NCBI GenBank assembly: GCA_015178975.1
Contig: WHVD01000234.1
Location: 1 to 64,000 of the forward strand
From: Hysterangium stoloniferum
Lineage: Eukaryota > Basidiomycota > Agaricomycetes > Hysterangiales > Hysterangiaceae
DNA: 64,000 bases
Direction of reading: 5' to 3'
This document shows, one piece after another, positions 1-11,745 of this stretch. The notes under the pieces are model-generated. The model saw nothing but the letters and a program-made list of their open reading frames with translations. It had not been told where the DNA came from and did no database searches. The position numbers were made by a program, and so were the translations under genes. Each line of letters starts with the position of its first letter. The first letter of the stretch is position 1.

Positions 1-133
1 TACCAGTTACTGAACCCATGAATCAAATGCTTCCTTGGTGAATGATACATGCTTGTGACCTGGTCTGTGTAACAGAGGCAGTGACCCTCTCTATTACACG
101 CCCATAGTCTCTGAAGTATATCCTGAAAATGAC
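1..133 (-). pseudogene. Exon 1 fragment of the unknown five-exon family
   Basis: Read on the minus strand this matches exon 1 of the five-exon family described at 56125-58051, from the middle of the exon to the donor side, including the GHGLCYHRPG-like stretch in degraded form. A CAA codon near the donor has become TAA (positions 7-9). Homology stops abruptly at about 133, where an unrelated repeat module begins. This is a truncated relic at the window edge; the rest of the gene may lie outside. Confidence 0.7.
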
Positions 134-380
134 TTGGTGAATGATCCCTGTCAATAGCAATCCATCCAGCATAAGGGGGCCATACTCTCCAAGTCTGAGC
201 CCCTTTCCCCTTTCTTCCCACGAGATACATGGGGTATAGTCCTGATCTTCATTGGCGCCTTTGTCATTACCGTCATCCACATCCACAATATCATGACCGG
301 GTGGGGTGGAAGTATTCGCCTTGGGAACGATGTGGGGATGGAGCATCCCAGCATTGGGTCCTGCTTAAATTAAGTCAAGT
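134..380 (-). pseudogene. Fragment of an unknown HPH-module gene
   Basis: On the minus strand an open frame reads LHPHIVPKAN, then GHDIVDVDDGN and SWEERGKGLRLGEYGPLML. The same module recurs at 36900-37165 (minus) and 44034-44330 (plus). It is fused in frame to the exon 1 fragment beside it, giving a 107-residue chimeric frame (346 down to 23). I do not recognise the protein. The conservation of reading frame between copies suggests it was once coding. Confidence 0.45.
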
Positions 381-639
381 CAGGATGGCATTAATTAAAT
401 GACGTTGGACAAACCTTGCCCAGTGTGCTGGGCGAATGATCCCGTGAACAGTGATCCATCCAGCAGGAGGGGCCATATTCTCTCTAAGGCCGACTCCCAA
501 GCGCAACTACTACCGTGGATGGTCGTTGTACCAAGAGTGTTGAGAAGAAAGGGAAGCCCGACAGATGATAATGACTGTGGATGGGAAGGAAATGAAATGG
601 AAGATGCCGAGCTTCATTTGGGCCCATAAGCACGCACGT

Positions 640-1083
640 TGAGTGGATGCAGCCACCATTCCATCCGCATAACCCCTACACTCACACATCAGTTTGAAGC
701 AACGACACACATTTGCGCTTATTTCGACCATAGTGCAGACGTTCGAAGGCTTTTCCCAGATGCCCGAAAGCATGTATATGGCTACACATTCGTCGTTCTT
801 CGCTATGGTCGGTGTGGCGGAGCAGCTTGGGCAGCTGTGTAATACACTGGGTAGCGTTTTGGGGCTGTTTGAGATGATTCGGTGGTTGCGTGGGCTCATT
901 ACGGGCCAGCCAGTGAATTACGACGGAATATCCGATGGATTCAGTTACTACCTCACCCGTACGCCAGGTAGCCCCTCTCCAAACCCTAACGCCCCGAAAC
1001 CGTCTGAAACGCCGCTCATCATCATCCTCCTCGCACTGTGTAGCATTCCCTTCATCATGCACCGTCTCTTTCGCAGCCACCCG
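640..1083 (+). pseudogene. PEX13: PEX13 fragment, copy A (membrane region, no SH3)
   Basis: PEX13 is the peroxisomal membrane docking protein of the matrix-protein import machinery. The frame from 694 reads TFALISTIVQTFEGFSQM, then ATHSSFFAMVGVAEQ and GSVLGLFEMIRWLRGLITG, the conserved core of fungal peroxin-13, followed by a Pro/Asn-rich linker and a hydrophobic segment (IILLALCSIPFIMHRL). A frameshift near 700 separates it from the upstream THQFEATTH part. At about 1083 homology ends and the E-block repeat begins, so the C-terminal SH3 domain is missing. Copy B (11090-11745) retains the SH3 part. This is a captured, truncated and frame-disrupted fragment, not a working gene. The family assignment rests on motif recall only. 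Confidence 0.7.
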
Positions 1084-1084
1084 C

Positions 1085-3010
1085 TTGCCCCCGAATGTCG
1101 ATGGGACTGATTGATTTGGCATTTGAGGGCAAGGTGCAGAATCCTCTTGCAGAGGCTTACGATCCCGTTCAGTGGAAGAGCTGCTGTCAACATCCGTGAG
1201 CGGTTGTGGCAACTGTGATGCTTCCTCTAGGTACTAAAGGTAAATGGCATGCCTGTACCTCTTGCCTTGTGGCATCCGTTCCACCTCTCTCTTCTCTGGA
1301 TTTTATGTGGGTTTCGAGACAGACTGGTTGAACGAAAGAGCTTCTGGGAGGCTGTCCACTATGAGCAGGTGCTGTGACTGCAACGGGAATTTCGGATATT
1401 GAATTGCTAGGCCGTCATAGTAGTGTTTGGGAAGGCTTAGGCTTTGGGCATAGCGTCAACTCGTTATCGAAAGCGACGCGCGACAAGACTTGCCCAAGGA
1501 CAGAAATAAAGAAAAAATGTTAGTCAGTTTCAATAGCATGAATTAAGCGCGTCAACCAAAACGCAAATCATATGGGTCGGTGGCCTTGTCGGCAGAGAAC
1601 TGTAGCCTGTCAGCGTCTGCGCAGGCTTGCATGCTCCGTGGTGAGGCAGTGTGACTTGGGAGGGAGTGTGACCTTCGGCAGGGAGTGTACCCGCGTGGCA
1701 GTGTGACCCGCGTGGCAGTGTGACCCGCGTGGCAGTGTGACCCGCGTGGCAGTGTGACCCGCGTGGCAGTGTGACCCGCGTGGCAGTGTGATCCGCGTGG
1801 CAGTGTGACCCGCGTGGCAGTGTGACCCGCGTGGCAGTGTGACCCGCGTGGCAGTGTGAGCGCCGTCAGCCTGATGCCTGGGTGCCCCATCCAAGACCAG
1901 CCGGCTGTCATGACTTCGAATTTGTAAACATACTCTTCTTACCCAGGAGTCGATTTAAATCCGTAAGAGTTCCATGAGAAGCACGGATCGAGACAACCGG
2001 AACCTAGTCTAGCCCGTCGGCCTGGTCAGGATTTTGGGTTTTTTCCGACACTTCTCACCTTCAAATTTCTCTGGGTACTAGCCGGGGTCTCCGCGGAGAC
2101 CTTGTAGGTATGTATTCATTTTTGGCAAGTGATCGATTGTTGTATAATAATCCTTTATGAATTTGAAGAGTTTATTCCCCATGGGAGGGCTCGCCGCCCG
2201 CTTTCCCCCGCGAATGTCGATGGGACTGATTGCTTTGGCGCTTGAGGGTAGGATGCAGAATCCTGTTGCGGAGGCTTACGATCCCGTTCACTGGAAGAGG
2301 TTCTGGTTGTCAACATCTGTGGGGGGTTGTGGCAACTGTGATGCTTCCTCTAGATATTAAAGGTAAATGGCATGCCTGTACCTCTTGTCTTGTCGCATCC
2401 GTTCCATCTCTCTCTTATTCTCCTTCTCTGGACTTACGCGAGTTTCAACGAGACGCGCTCGTTGAACGAAAGAGCTTCTCGCACTATGAGCAGGTGCTGT
2501 GACTGCGACGGGACTTTCGGATATTGACTTGCTCGGCCGTCATGGTGCGGTGTTTGGGAAGGCTTAGGCTTTGGGCATAGCGTCAACTCGTTATCGAAGG
2601 CGACGCGCGATAATACTTGCTCAAGTACAGAAACAAAGAAAAAATGTTAATCAGTTTCAATAGCATGAATTAAACGCGTGAACCAAACGCAAATCCTATG
2701 GGTCGGTGGCTCTATCGGCAGGGAACTGTAGGCTGCCAGCGTCTGCGCAGGCTTGATCATTCTGCGTGGTGACCTTCAGCAGGCAGTGTGAACCTTGTGG
2801 CAGCCTGAGCGCCGTCAACCTGATGCCTGGGTGCCCCATCCACGACCAGTCGGCTGTCACGACTTCGAATTTGTAAACATACTCTTCTTACGCAGGAGTC
2901 AATTAAATCCGTAACATTTCGATGAGGAGCGCGGATCCAGCACATCAGCACCTAGTCTGGCCCCTGTTCAGGCTTTTTCAGTTTTTTCCGACACTTCTAC
3001 CTAACCGCAA
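1085..3010. repeat. Two tandem E/D repeat units
   Basis: Two direct units of about 1.1 kb (1085-2180 and 2205-3000) share the E block, which begins at an ATGTCGATGGGACTGATTG-type segment, and the D block down to a TTTTTTCCGACACTTCT-type segment. The E block carries a conserved short plus-strand frame (GLIALA-EDRVQ-AYDPVQWK type) seen again near 12161, 25030, 28250, 34015 and 37905, and inverted near 31090 and 49600. I cannot assign it. No intact gene is seen here. Confidence 0.7.
1685..1862. repeat. 17-bp minisatellite, about 10 copies
   Basis: The unit GTGTGACCCGCGTGGCA repeats about ten times almost perfectly. Because 17 is not a multiple of three, all reading frames cycle, which produces long artefactual repetitive open frames on the minus strand. 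The duplicate locus at 38470-38575 has only about five or six degenerate units, and other D blocks have one or two. Confidence 0.95.
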
Positions 3011-3260
3011 CCTTCAAGTTTCTCAGGGTACTAGCCCGGGTCTCGTGCCGATACATAACAATATTTACTTATCTCAGTCTCGTTGATTGTATAACGGACT
3101 GAGGTAATACTACTGTAGTTCCAGATTATATACTTGACCGTATATATTGCCAGGCACCACTAATGGCGTGTTATGGATACCAGGTGCCTATGTCCAAGGT
3201 TAGATGGTCTTGAGGTCGGTCAACTTGGGCCGCATATATTTCAATGGTGTTATTCAACAG
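3011..3260. other. No gene seen
   Basis: The only notable structure is a small inverted pair, AGGCACC near 3152 and GGTGCCT near 3182. The stretch is absent from the duplicate copy at 38.9 kb. Confidence 0.5.
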
Positions 3261-3472
3261 GATTATCTCAGTGTTCTGCGGGAGAACAGGTGCAAGAAGA
3301 CAAGATTTGAAGTTATCGGAGTAGCAATCTCTTTCTGGAATCATCGTTTGAGCCCTTTAAAAACTGAGGAAATTATCCTCAGGATATCATACTTTGTGTT
3401 ACCCGTCGAATGATCTTAAGCTACATCGAACATCATTCAGGTAATGAAAATATGTTAGCTATATGCAACAGT

Positions 3473-5372
3473 CTAGTCACACAGCCGTCCGTGCCTCTCC
3501 AAAAGGGATACGTAGTCTGTGTTGGAACTTGGAGAGACCCCTACAAACGGAGTCGCAAGCAGACAGAGGAGGGAATGTACGTCTTTCATCAAAAAACTCA
3601 GGCTCATCGCCAAACTCTCCTCCTTGGGCACATAGACAATCCTCTCAAAAAAGGCCAGGAACCCGTGGAAAGCAGGGATTGGGCTATCCGCTCGCACTGC
3701 CGTGCACACAATTTCGGGTTCTAGAGATTGTGAAATTAACGACGATGAGCCCCTTATTAGCCTCGAGGCGCAATCAAACACTGAAGTGTCTGCTTTCGGG
3801 CGCTGAATTAGTATTCTGATAGCCGAATCATTTTGAGACGACCGGTCTGCGATGGTGTAACTGTGGACTCACTGCAGCATCTTAACCCCGATGGGAACAA
3901 TGATATTAATTCGATCAATGTTTTCTGCCAGCAATGTGCCATCCTTAAATAATCCATCGAGTTCATTTATAAGCGATGTAGTGGGAAGAGTCGGCACACG
4001 CAAATGAATCGATCTTGGTCTGTAAAACGTCAAGCGCGACACCCAATAGAGTTCCATAAATGCTGCGGAGCCAAGGATCCTGTGTGAAACAGCAAGAGAA
4101 AATCGCTAGTTGCGGGAAAGTCAGTTTCATGTATCCAGGTTGGTTTCGATCGTATCTGCATATTTCCCATTTCGACCATTCTTCAAAAACAGAAACGGTA
4201 AAACGTACGACATCATCCAAAATTTAAAATAGTTTTTAATAACAATGAGATCCTCATGTGACAGGCGCTGTGCGTCATGCACCTCTTCAATAATGCGGCA
4301 GAACCGGGTAGTAATAATAGAATATTGTAAACTGGTGAGGGTGGCAGCCGATGGGCTACAGAGATATTCGCCAAGGTGTGATATGAATATTGAGGCGAGA
4401 ACATAGCAGTCACCAGGAAGTTACGACCGGGCCAGGGCAGTGAAGAGCATAGGAACCATTTTCCCCGGCGCATCCTCAATACCCTGCGTGAAATCAATCA
4501 CATTCGCCATCCGTACTATGACTCTGCCAATCTTCGCTTCTTCGCTAGTACCACAACGTGATGTAAAGGCGGTATAGGTGTTCAGAAGAAGCCATTTCGC
4601 CCGATATCGGATTTTCCGGGGGTAAGATGGTCTTCATTAGAATAATTTTAGCATGCAATGTATGGATTTTACCAGAAGCGAACATGCCTCAAGAGATCCA
4701 CCCCCTCTTTAACAATTCTACTCAATTGCCGCACAGTTAGCTGTTTGTTAAGCAGTCTAGTCGCCGTCGTATCTTCGAGCTTGTCCCTGAGCACTCCGGC
4801 AACTCTATCGTACTCCTGCACACGCCGCGCGTATACCAAGCACTTTCCAAGCAAAATGGCCGTCTTAGTGCCATACAGTAGCTTAGTGCCGATTCTCTCT
4901 AATGCCAGACCACAAAAGTAACCGGGTCCGACTTCGACGTCCGTTGGATTGCGAATAACGGGATTCTTCCAGGCAGCAATAGCGTCTCTCTCAATGGTGG
5001 ACATCCCTTGCTCACTTGCTGATGAATCCAGCAAGCCTTGCGGTGGCTCTAGGCAAGTTGGAAAACCACGGCACTAAATGAAAAAAAGTCCGACACATTG
5101 GAGTCGATACTCGAAACAAAGGATTAACATACCAGTTGCTGAACCCACGAATCAAGCGCTTGCTTGTTGATCGGTACATGCTCGTCACGACCTGGTCTGT
5201 GATAACAGAGGCCGTGATGCTCTCTATTACACGCCCATTGTCTCTGAAGTATGTCGTGAAAATGACTTTCGAGCACTGCGATCCGTTGACATTCCAGGGC
5301 AGCAGGCGAGATCAATGGGGGTAATTCTTTGACATGGTCAGGGTGACTGGGTACTACCTCGTGGTCAGACAT
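3473..5372 (-). pseudogene. Five-exon unknown gene, copy 1 (broken)
   Basis: Exons, by alignment to the intact copy at 56125-58051: 5372-5133, 5073-4688, 4631-4209, 4155-3873, 3815-3473. Exon 1 starts MSDHEVVPSHPDH and carries GLCYHRPGRDEHVPI. Exon 2 carries VEVGPGYFCGLALERIGTKLLYG. The last exon ends LLERHGRLCD. Two lesions break it: CAA to TAA at 4421-4423 in exon 3, and an 11-nt deletion near 3970 in exon 4, relative to copy 6, that shifts the frame. Intron 2 has a GC donor (AG|GCATGT). The function is unknown. Exons 1, 2 and 5 are still open, so decay is recent. Its order relative to the downstream copia relic is the same as for the other copies. Confidence 0.75.
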
Positions 5373-5429
5373 GGGAAATGTGGGATATAGACAAAGGGCG
5401 TGTCCCAAGAATGGAAATAGAACCGTTGA

Positions 5430-6024
5430 CAAGGTTCATCAGGCTTTTTCTATGTTTGTGGGACACCGCTTTGAAATAACACTGGTCTACTAAGCCACTG
5501 CCCCGCATCCACAAGTACTGTTAGCCGAGATGAGATTTAAACAACGAGAGTTATAACATAGCGCTACGACAACTGTAAATACAGAAAATAATACATTAAT
5601 TATAATCAATAACTGAAAAAGAAAAGGCTGTCGAGTATGTACAAAACTGGTTTGGCCACTTTATCTGAAGATTTCCGTGCATATCGGGAAGGGACTTTGT
5701 ACTTCGTGTTCATGCAAACATCAGTGAAATAACCTTTTCTGTTTATCTGAACGCTTATGATGAAGCCACATGAAAAAGGTCATTACGCCAGGTTTTCTTT
5801 CCTGCCAATGTTCTTTTGCCTGGAAGCCCACCCTCTGGTATATATTAAATTGGACCCAGTTAGAAATTGACCACCGATTTCATTTACACGGACACCATGA
5901 TCTGAACGACTTCAATTACGTCATGCTTTCAGGACAAACCTTATACGCCTTTTCTTCCATATTTATCCCTATCCATATTTTCTATATTCTCACAACCCAT
6001 TCATATTATCGCTACCCATCCCTC
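5430..6024 (-). pseudogene. Relic of small membrane-protein frame and spacer
   Basis: This spacer recurs upstream of every copy of the five-exon gene (10400-10830, 22440-22760, 35940-36200, 41200-41450). In the best-preserved inverted copy (43353-43796) it encodes a frame with a C-terminal hydrophobic helix. Here that frame is interrupted. The part from 5770 on is a second spacer, repeated at 22880, 36360, 41600, and inverted at 42850 and 48740. No intact gene is seen. Confidence 0.5.
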
Positions 6025-7440
6025 TCATATTAGCACTATTCCTATCCCCCGTGACAATAGGCCCACACATGGGCAGAATGAAATAGACCAAGACGATGCG
6101 TATAATACATGTGTGTCGATGGGGATAATGATTTTGTCAAGTATGTCTACGATCATTTCTTTTGTCGAGCAATAATAGAGTTGTATGGTGCCGTTGTCAA
6201 TTAAATTCCGAATAAAGTAATATTTGACTTCGATGTGTTCCATTCTCCACAGCGGACATTGATTAGAAGTGAACTATCATTCCTTGATTGTCGTCTAACA
6301 TAGCCATAGGATCTTCATATATGATATTGAGTTCTTCGAAGAAGTGTCTTATCCACATGACTTCGCGAGGGCTTCTGAAAGTGCCATGGGATTATCTGGA
6401 TGACCAAGACACAGGTTCCCGCTCCAAGAAAGATTGTGTATCCTCTCGTCGATCACCTATCCTCACGATCCCCTGCAAAATCCCCATCTGAATATCTCTG
6501 TAAGGATCAATTTCCTCCTAAACGTAATTCTTGCTCTAGTCGTAAACGGATATTCATTTGGCGAGATTCCAATCGGCAAGAGCAGGATTAAATGAATACT
6601 GAGATAGTATATTGACTGAATAAGCGATAAAGGACACGATAGGACAGCTATGAACATAAGACTTCCAATAACCTCTCGTTTTGTTGTCTGTTATTTTTCC
6701 TCACGAGTTTCTAACCGTGCGATGGAACGAAAATCAATTCCAAGTGAGATAGGAGATCACGTTGGTTTAAAATTCAGTATGTTGCATTTTCCCGGGATAT
6801 AGGGAGATATAAACCGATGTAGACTTCGCGTCATACCAGATACTCATTCACAAATCCAGTGGGCCTCACCGTCGCTCGAAATTCCAAATCGATCACCAAT
6901 TGCACCCCCCGGCCCCAGCAGAAGCCGATCCTCATCCCCCACTGATGTTGCATCGTCCACCCAGAAACCCACTACAGCCCAAATTCCATCTTCCCACATC
7001 TTAAAATACTGCGATGTCATAACCCCAACACCTTCAATTAAGTTCCTTGGCCATGAAATCATATATAGTTTTTGGCAATTTATTTCCCATTCCTTGTGCA
7101 CATTGTGAGGACCTGAATACATACCTGCCTCTCCTTCCAGAAAATGCTGAGCCTTCTGAGAATGTGGGATGATCTTCTTTTTTGGTTTCAATTTGAAGAA
7201 ATTCATTGACGATTTCGTTCACTGTGTCCAATTCACAGTCGATCGTTGTGGACATGATGTCAAACACCTCGTCATCACATTAATGGGCTGAGATGGTTTG
7301 TGTCTTCTATAAAATAATCTACTTCTAATAGTTTCAATCTGATCGAATCCATGTGGGGGGATTTATATTCGATAATACCGGTTCCGTCATAGCGCATTCA
7401 AACAAGTGCTGACAATAACATTGTTCGATTATTGGTTAAA
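6025..7440 (-). pseudogene. Ty1/copia relic (gag, RT, RNase H pieces)
   Basis: Reading 5' to 3' on the minus strand: a gag-like piece (IDCELDTVNEIVNEFLQ, near 7200-7260), a reverse-transcriptase piece with the xVDD motif (FWVDDATSV, near 6950), and the end of RNase H (EVKYYFIRNLIDNGTIQLYY with MIVDIL, near 6120-6240). Gag runs almost directly into RT, so protease, integrase and most of RT are missing. The same collapsed arrangement is seen at 23100-24480. Multiple stops and shifts are present. A copia-type polyprotein is expected to carry gag, protease, integrase, RT and RNase H in that order, so this is a deletion derivative. Confidence 0.7.
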
Positions 7441-7840
7441 CACATGCTGTCTGCTGTTTTCAACTTGTCCCGTCCCTCCCTTAGATCGTCATTCACCATA
7501 TTTACTACCCTCGGTTCGTCTTCAATGCGCAACATAATTTAGTTCTAGGCTCTTTTCTTCCGAAGCTCCTAGGCCTCGTCAATTTGTAACTCTTCCGGTT
7601 TAGGGGCTCCCGAATCTGCGCGCAGCAGGCAGTAAGTAACGAGTTTCCAAGGATTTAGTGATTCGAGTATGGTCTTCATATTCGGACTCCATATTAAATA
7701 GGAATCCTTTCTCACCTTGGAGAAGACTTGATTTACACTGCCAGTGCTAATTTTATAATCTTTAATTTTCTCGAAAGTAATTATAATGAATATACAAACT
7801 GAACTGGCTACCTAAAATTCAGGATCAGTCATAAATAAGG
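7441..7840. repeat. 5' part of the copia relic
   Basis: This segment, containing a TACCCTCGGTTCGTCTTCAA-type motif and GGTTTAGGGGCTCC, recurs at 24481-24890 and 55130-55500, always just upstream (minus sense) of gag-like sequence. It is probably untranslated leader or LTR-derived DNA. No clear LTR boundary is visible. Confidence 0.45.
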
Positions 7841-8203
7841 TCGGGGCTGGGGAGCTGACTGCCCTATTGGCAGGGAACTGGAGGCTGCCAGCATCTGCGC
7901 AGATCTTAGTCAGGCTGGATCTAGCTGTGTGATCTTGTATTTTATGTGGTATTATAAGCAGAGCGCCGCCAGGCTGACACCTGGGTACACCAGGATCGAC
8001 AAGTCGAAGGGACGCCAGCTCAGGACTTGAGCAGCCGGGTTCGGGGTACCTAGCGGACAGGCCTGATTAGCATTTTCGGATTTATCCGACACTTCTCCCT
8101 CCACTTTCTGCGCATACTAGCACGGCTCTCTATACAGACCTTATGAGTATGGATTTACCCCTAAGTCATAGATCGTTATATAATCCTTAGTGAAGTTGAA
8201 AGG
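7841..8203. repeat. D block
   Basis: Diverged copy of the D block seen at 1490-2060, 20505-20880 and 38310-38770, here without minisatellite expansion. It is followed by the 3' flank of the five-exon gene copy 2. Confidence 0.6.
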
Positions 8204-8209
8204 TTTATT
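8204..8209 (-). promoter_or_regulatory. Candidate poly(A) signal of gene copy 2
   Basis: Minus-strand AATAAA about 230 nt beyond the stop at 8440, at the same relative place as at 25573-25578 behind copy 4. Confidence 0.35.
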
Positions 8210-8439
8210 CCCCACGGAAAGCTCGATTATCTCAGGTTGCTTGTTGTAAAAGAGCAGGTGTAAGAAGGCAAAGTTCCGAGTCATAAGGATAGAAATCTTA
8301 AACCATCGTTTGAGCCCTTTAAGGCCTGAGAAAAAAATCCGTGGCATATCATACTTTGCGTTACTCTTCGAAGAATCTTAAATAGGTCAAACGACATCCA
8401 GGCAATGAGTAAATCCGTTAGGTGTATGGAACAGCCTAG

Positions 8440-10318
8440 TTACATGTCCGTCCGTGCATCTTCAAGAGGGATAGTTGTGTTGGAACTTGGTGAGACCCCG
8501 ACAGATGGAGTCGCAAGCAGACAGAGGAGGGATTGTACTCCGTATCTCAAGCCAGTCACGAATATCTCCTCCCAAGACATATAGACAATCCTCTTAGAAA
8601 GGTCCAGGAAGTTGAGAAGAGCAGGGATTGGGTTATCCTCTCGCACTGCCGTACACGCAATTTCAGGTTCTCGACATCTTGAAATTAACGACGATGAGCT
8701 CGTTATTAGAATTGAGGCGCCACAAAGAAATGAAGTGGTTGGTTTTGGCTTCTGAATTAGCATTCTGATTGCCGAATCATTTTTGAGACGACAGGTCCGC
8801 GATGGTGTAACTGTGGACTCACTGCAGCATTTTAACCCCGATGGAAACAATGATATTAATTCGATCAATGTTTTCTGCCATCAATGTGACATCCTCAAAT
8901 AATGCATCGAATTCATCTATCCATATAAGAGTGGTGGAGCGAGGAAAGTCTGTACACGCAAATGAATCGATGTTGGTCTGTAAAACGTCAAGCGTGATAT
9001 CCAATAGAATTCTATAAATGCTACGGAGCAAAGGATCCTGTGTGAAACAGCGGGAGAAAATCCATATTTGCGTTTCAACCAGGGCCATGTGTCCAGATTG
9101 GGTTCGATCGTATCTACATATAGCTTATTTCAGCCATTCTCCTAAAATGGCAACGGTAAAACCTACGACATTATCCAGAATTTCAAATAGGTTTTAATGA
9201 AATTGAGGTCCTCATGTGACAGGCCCCGTCCATCATGCACCTCCCTAATAATGCAGGAGAACGAAGCAGTAATAATTGAATTTTCTAAAGTGGGGAGTCT
9301 GGCAGTCGACAAACTACAGAGGTATTCGCCAAGGTGTGATATGAATATCGAGGCGACAGCATATCAGTCCCCAGGAAGTTGCGACCCGACCAGGGCAGTG
9401 TAGAGCATAGGAACCATTCTAGCTGGCGAATCGTCGAAAAACGCCATGAGATCCATTACACGCGCCATCACTACTATGACTCTGCCGATCCTCGCTTCTT
9501 CGCTAGTGCCAAGCAGGGATCTACAGGCGGTATAGGTATTCGTAAGAAGGCGACTCGCCAGATATCGGATTTTACGCGGGTAAGATGGTCTTCATTCAAA
9601 TGATTTCAGCATGCAATGAATGGCCATCATCAGAAGCGTACATGCCTCAAGAGATCCACCCCCTCTTGAACGATTCTGCTCAATTGCCGCACAGTCAGCC
9701 GTTGGTCAAGCAGCCCAGTCATCGTCAATTCCTCGGGAGCGACCACGACCATTTCGGCAACTCTTTGGTACTCCTCCACACGTCGCGTGTAGTACAAGCA
9801 CTTTCCAATCACAATGGACATCTTGGTGCCGTACAGTAGCTTCGTCCCGATCCGCTCTAGTGCCAGACCACAAAAGTAACCGGGGCCGACTTCAACGTCC
9901 GTTGAATTACGAATAACGGGTTCGGACCACCTAGTCATGGCGTCGCTTTCAAAGTCGGACATGCCTTCCTCAATCACTGACGATTCCAGTAAGCCTTGCG
10001 GCGGCTCTATGCAAGCTGCAAAACCACGGCACTAAACGGAAAAAAAAAAAGTTCGACACGTTGGAGTCGATCCTCGAAACAAAAGATTAACGTACAATTT
10101 GCTGAACCCATGAATCAAGCGCTTCCTTGTTGATCGGTACATGCTCGTCACGACCTGGTCTGTGGTAACAGAGGCCGTGGCCCTCTCTATTACACGCCCA
10201 CAGTCCCTGGAGTATATCCTGAAAATGACTTTCGAGGACTGCGATTCCAGGGCAGCAGGCGAGATCCATCGGGGTAGCTCTTCGACATGGTCAGGGTGAC
10301 TACCTCCTGGTCAGACAT
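8440..10318 (-). pseudogene. Five-exon unknown gene, copy 2 (broken)
   Basis: Exons 10318-10096, 10031-9646, 9589-9167, 9113-8823, 8764-8440, with splice sites at the same places as in the intact copy. Exon 1 has two small deletions (about 7 and 10 nt) compared with other copies, which scramble the N-terminal 30 residues. Exon 3 has an in-frame TGA at 9364-9366, after SQLPGD. Intron 4 is one base longer (58 nt). The last exon has a diverged C-terminus ending EDARTDM. Exons 2, 4 and 5 remain open. The intron 2 donor is GC. Unknown function; clearly a decayed member of the family. Confidence 0.75.
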
Positions 10319-10453
10319 GGGACACGTGAGATATAGACAAGAGGCGTGTCACAAGAATGGAAAGGGAATCGTTGACAAGGTTCCTCAAGCTTTTTCTATG
10401 TGTGTGAGACACCGCTTTGAATGTAATTCAAATTTCCAAATAACACTGGTCTA

Positions 10454-10830
10454 CTAAGTCACTGCCCCGCCTCCACAAGCACTGTTAGCCGAGAAGAGCT
10501 TTAAACGCCGAGAGTTATAACATACCGTTACGACAACTGTAAATACAGAAAATAATACATCAATTATGAAAAATAAACTGAAAAGGAAAAAAGCTGTGTA
10601 GTATGTACAAAACTGGTTTGGTCGCTTTATCTGAAGATTTCCGTGCATATCGACAAGGGACTTTGTACTTCGTGTTCATGCAAACATCAGTGAGAGAACC
10701 TTTTCTTTCTATCCTTCTGCCGACATACCGAGTGGTGTGGCCGAGTTGTGCACCATCCGGATTCCCCCTCTATATCCCGTATGGCACTTTCCAACTTGTA
10801 CGATCTAAGTGGGGCGTGGTTCATCTTTGA
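10454..10830 (-). pseudogene. Relic of small membrane-protein frame
   Basis: The minus strand holds DIEGESGWCTTRPHHS near 10760 and, in another frame, MHGNLQIKRPNQFCTYY followed by a hydrophobic run (FFLFSLFFIIDVLFSVF) at 10454-10648. The intact-looking counterpart is at 43353-43796. Frames are out of register here, so this is a relic. It lies directly upstream of gene copy 2. Confidence 0.5.
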
Positions 10831-11089
10831 GCAGCTAAATGGGGAAGTTGAGGGTAAGCACCCAATGTGTGCAACTTCAACATCATCAGTCCTCTGAGTG
10901 GTACAATTTTCAGTAGATTGCAATGCTTGAAAATGATGAATAAGGTTAGAGGATCATAATAATCTAATGGAATTCGGGAGAGATATAAGACGCAAAAGCG
11001 ACGGATGACACAAGGATATAATACACGGCACACAGTCCAATGCTATATCACTCAACCTTTTTCGCCTCGGCCCTCTCCGGAGTCAATAC
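10831..11089. other. PEX13 3' flank, no gene
   Basis: Continuous with the end of PEX13 copy B and probably its former 3' untranslated region; it carries several degenerate TATAA/ATAATA motifs. I see no gene. Confidence 0.35.
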
Positions 11090-11745
11090 CTATACATAAT
11101 GGCTCGGGAACCAACCCTCCTTCCCATCTCTCGTTATCCCTCTCCACCAGGCGCCCTTGACGCCAGTAACAAGTTCCACAGTCCCCAAAATAGCAACAAT
11201 CTCCCCTTCACGCAACACCAACTCAACGGAGTCTTTCGTATTGAATGCAAAGCCAGGCCTTGCAAACACGAGCCTACTCGGATCAATGATTTGTTCGTTG
11301 AGAAGTTCATTGGGTGGCGGCAAGCGGGTGGAGAGACTGCGAATGAGACGGTGCGTGAGGAAGGGAATACCGAATAGGGCGAGGAGGAAGATGATGAACG
11401 GCTTTTTGGAGGGTTTCGGGGCGTTAGGGTTTGGAGGGGGGCTGCCGGGCGGACGGGCGAGGTACGAGCTGAATTCATTGTGCATCACACTGTCATTCAC
11501 CAGCTGGCGGTAATGAGCCCACGGAACAACCGTACCATTGCAAACAGCCCCTATACACTACCCAGTGCATTCCGCAGCTACCTGGGTTGCTCCGCCACAC
11601 CGACCATAGCGAAGAACGACGAATCTGTAATCATATGTGTGCTTTCAAGCATCTGGGAAAAGCCTCTGAACATCTGCACTATGCTTTGCATAAGCGCGAA
11701 TGTGCTGTGTGCCGTTGCTTCGAGCTATTGTGTGAGTGTAGGGAT
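11090..11745 (-). pseudogene. PEX13: PEX13 fragment, copy B (membrane region plus SH3)
   Basis: The longest PEX13 piece in the window. On the minus strand, 11745-11500 gives FALMQSIVQMF-GFSQMLEST and SSFFAMVGVAEQ but with TAG codons where other copies have CAG or CTG, and TGA codons further on. From 11500 a clean frame gives PNPNAPKPSKKPFIIFLLALFGIPF, then DPSRLVFARPGFAF, then an SH3 domain with LREGEIVAIL, WWRGITRDGKEGWFPSHYV and a stop. In functional PEX13 the SH3 faces the cytosol and binds PEX14 and PEX5. Here the SH3 half is preserved while the N-terminal half has at least five stops, so it is a pseudogene. The flank at 11745-12100 is shared with copies A and C. Confidence 0.8.

Larger units (their letters stand above)
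385..7085. repeat. Segmental duplication, left copy
   Basis: The order PEX13 fragment, E block, D block with 17-bp minisatellite, five-exon gene copy 1, membrane-frame relic and copia relic matches 37190-42810 in the same orientation, with long stretches nearly identical by eye. The right copy lacks the second E/D unit (about 2200-3255): its junction near 38905 joins a GGGAGGG motif directly to TTATCTCAG. Confidence 0.8.

Noticed and set aside
682..1212. A 176-codon minus-strand frame over PEX13 copy A.
   Set aside because: It is antisense to the recognisable PEX13 frame and runs across the breakpoint into the E block.
1552..1911. Long minus-strand frames with RVTLPRGSHCHAGHTAT repeats, resembling a collagen-like or histidine-rich repeat protein.
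   Set aside because: They are translations of the 17-bp minisatellite, which opens all frames; no splice sites or conserved flanks support a gene.
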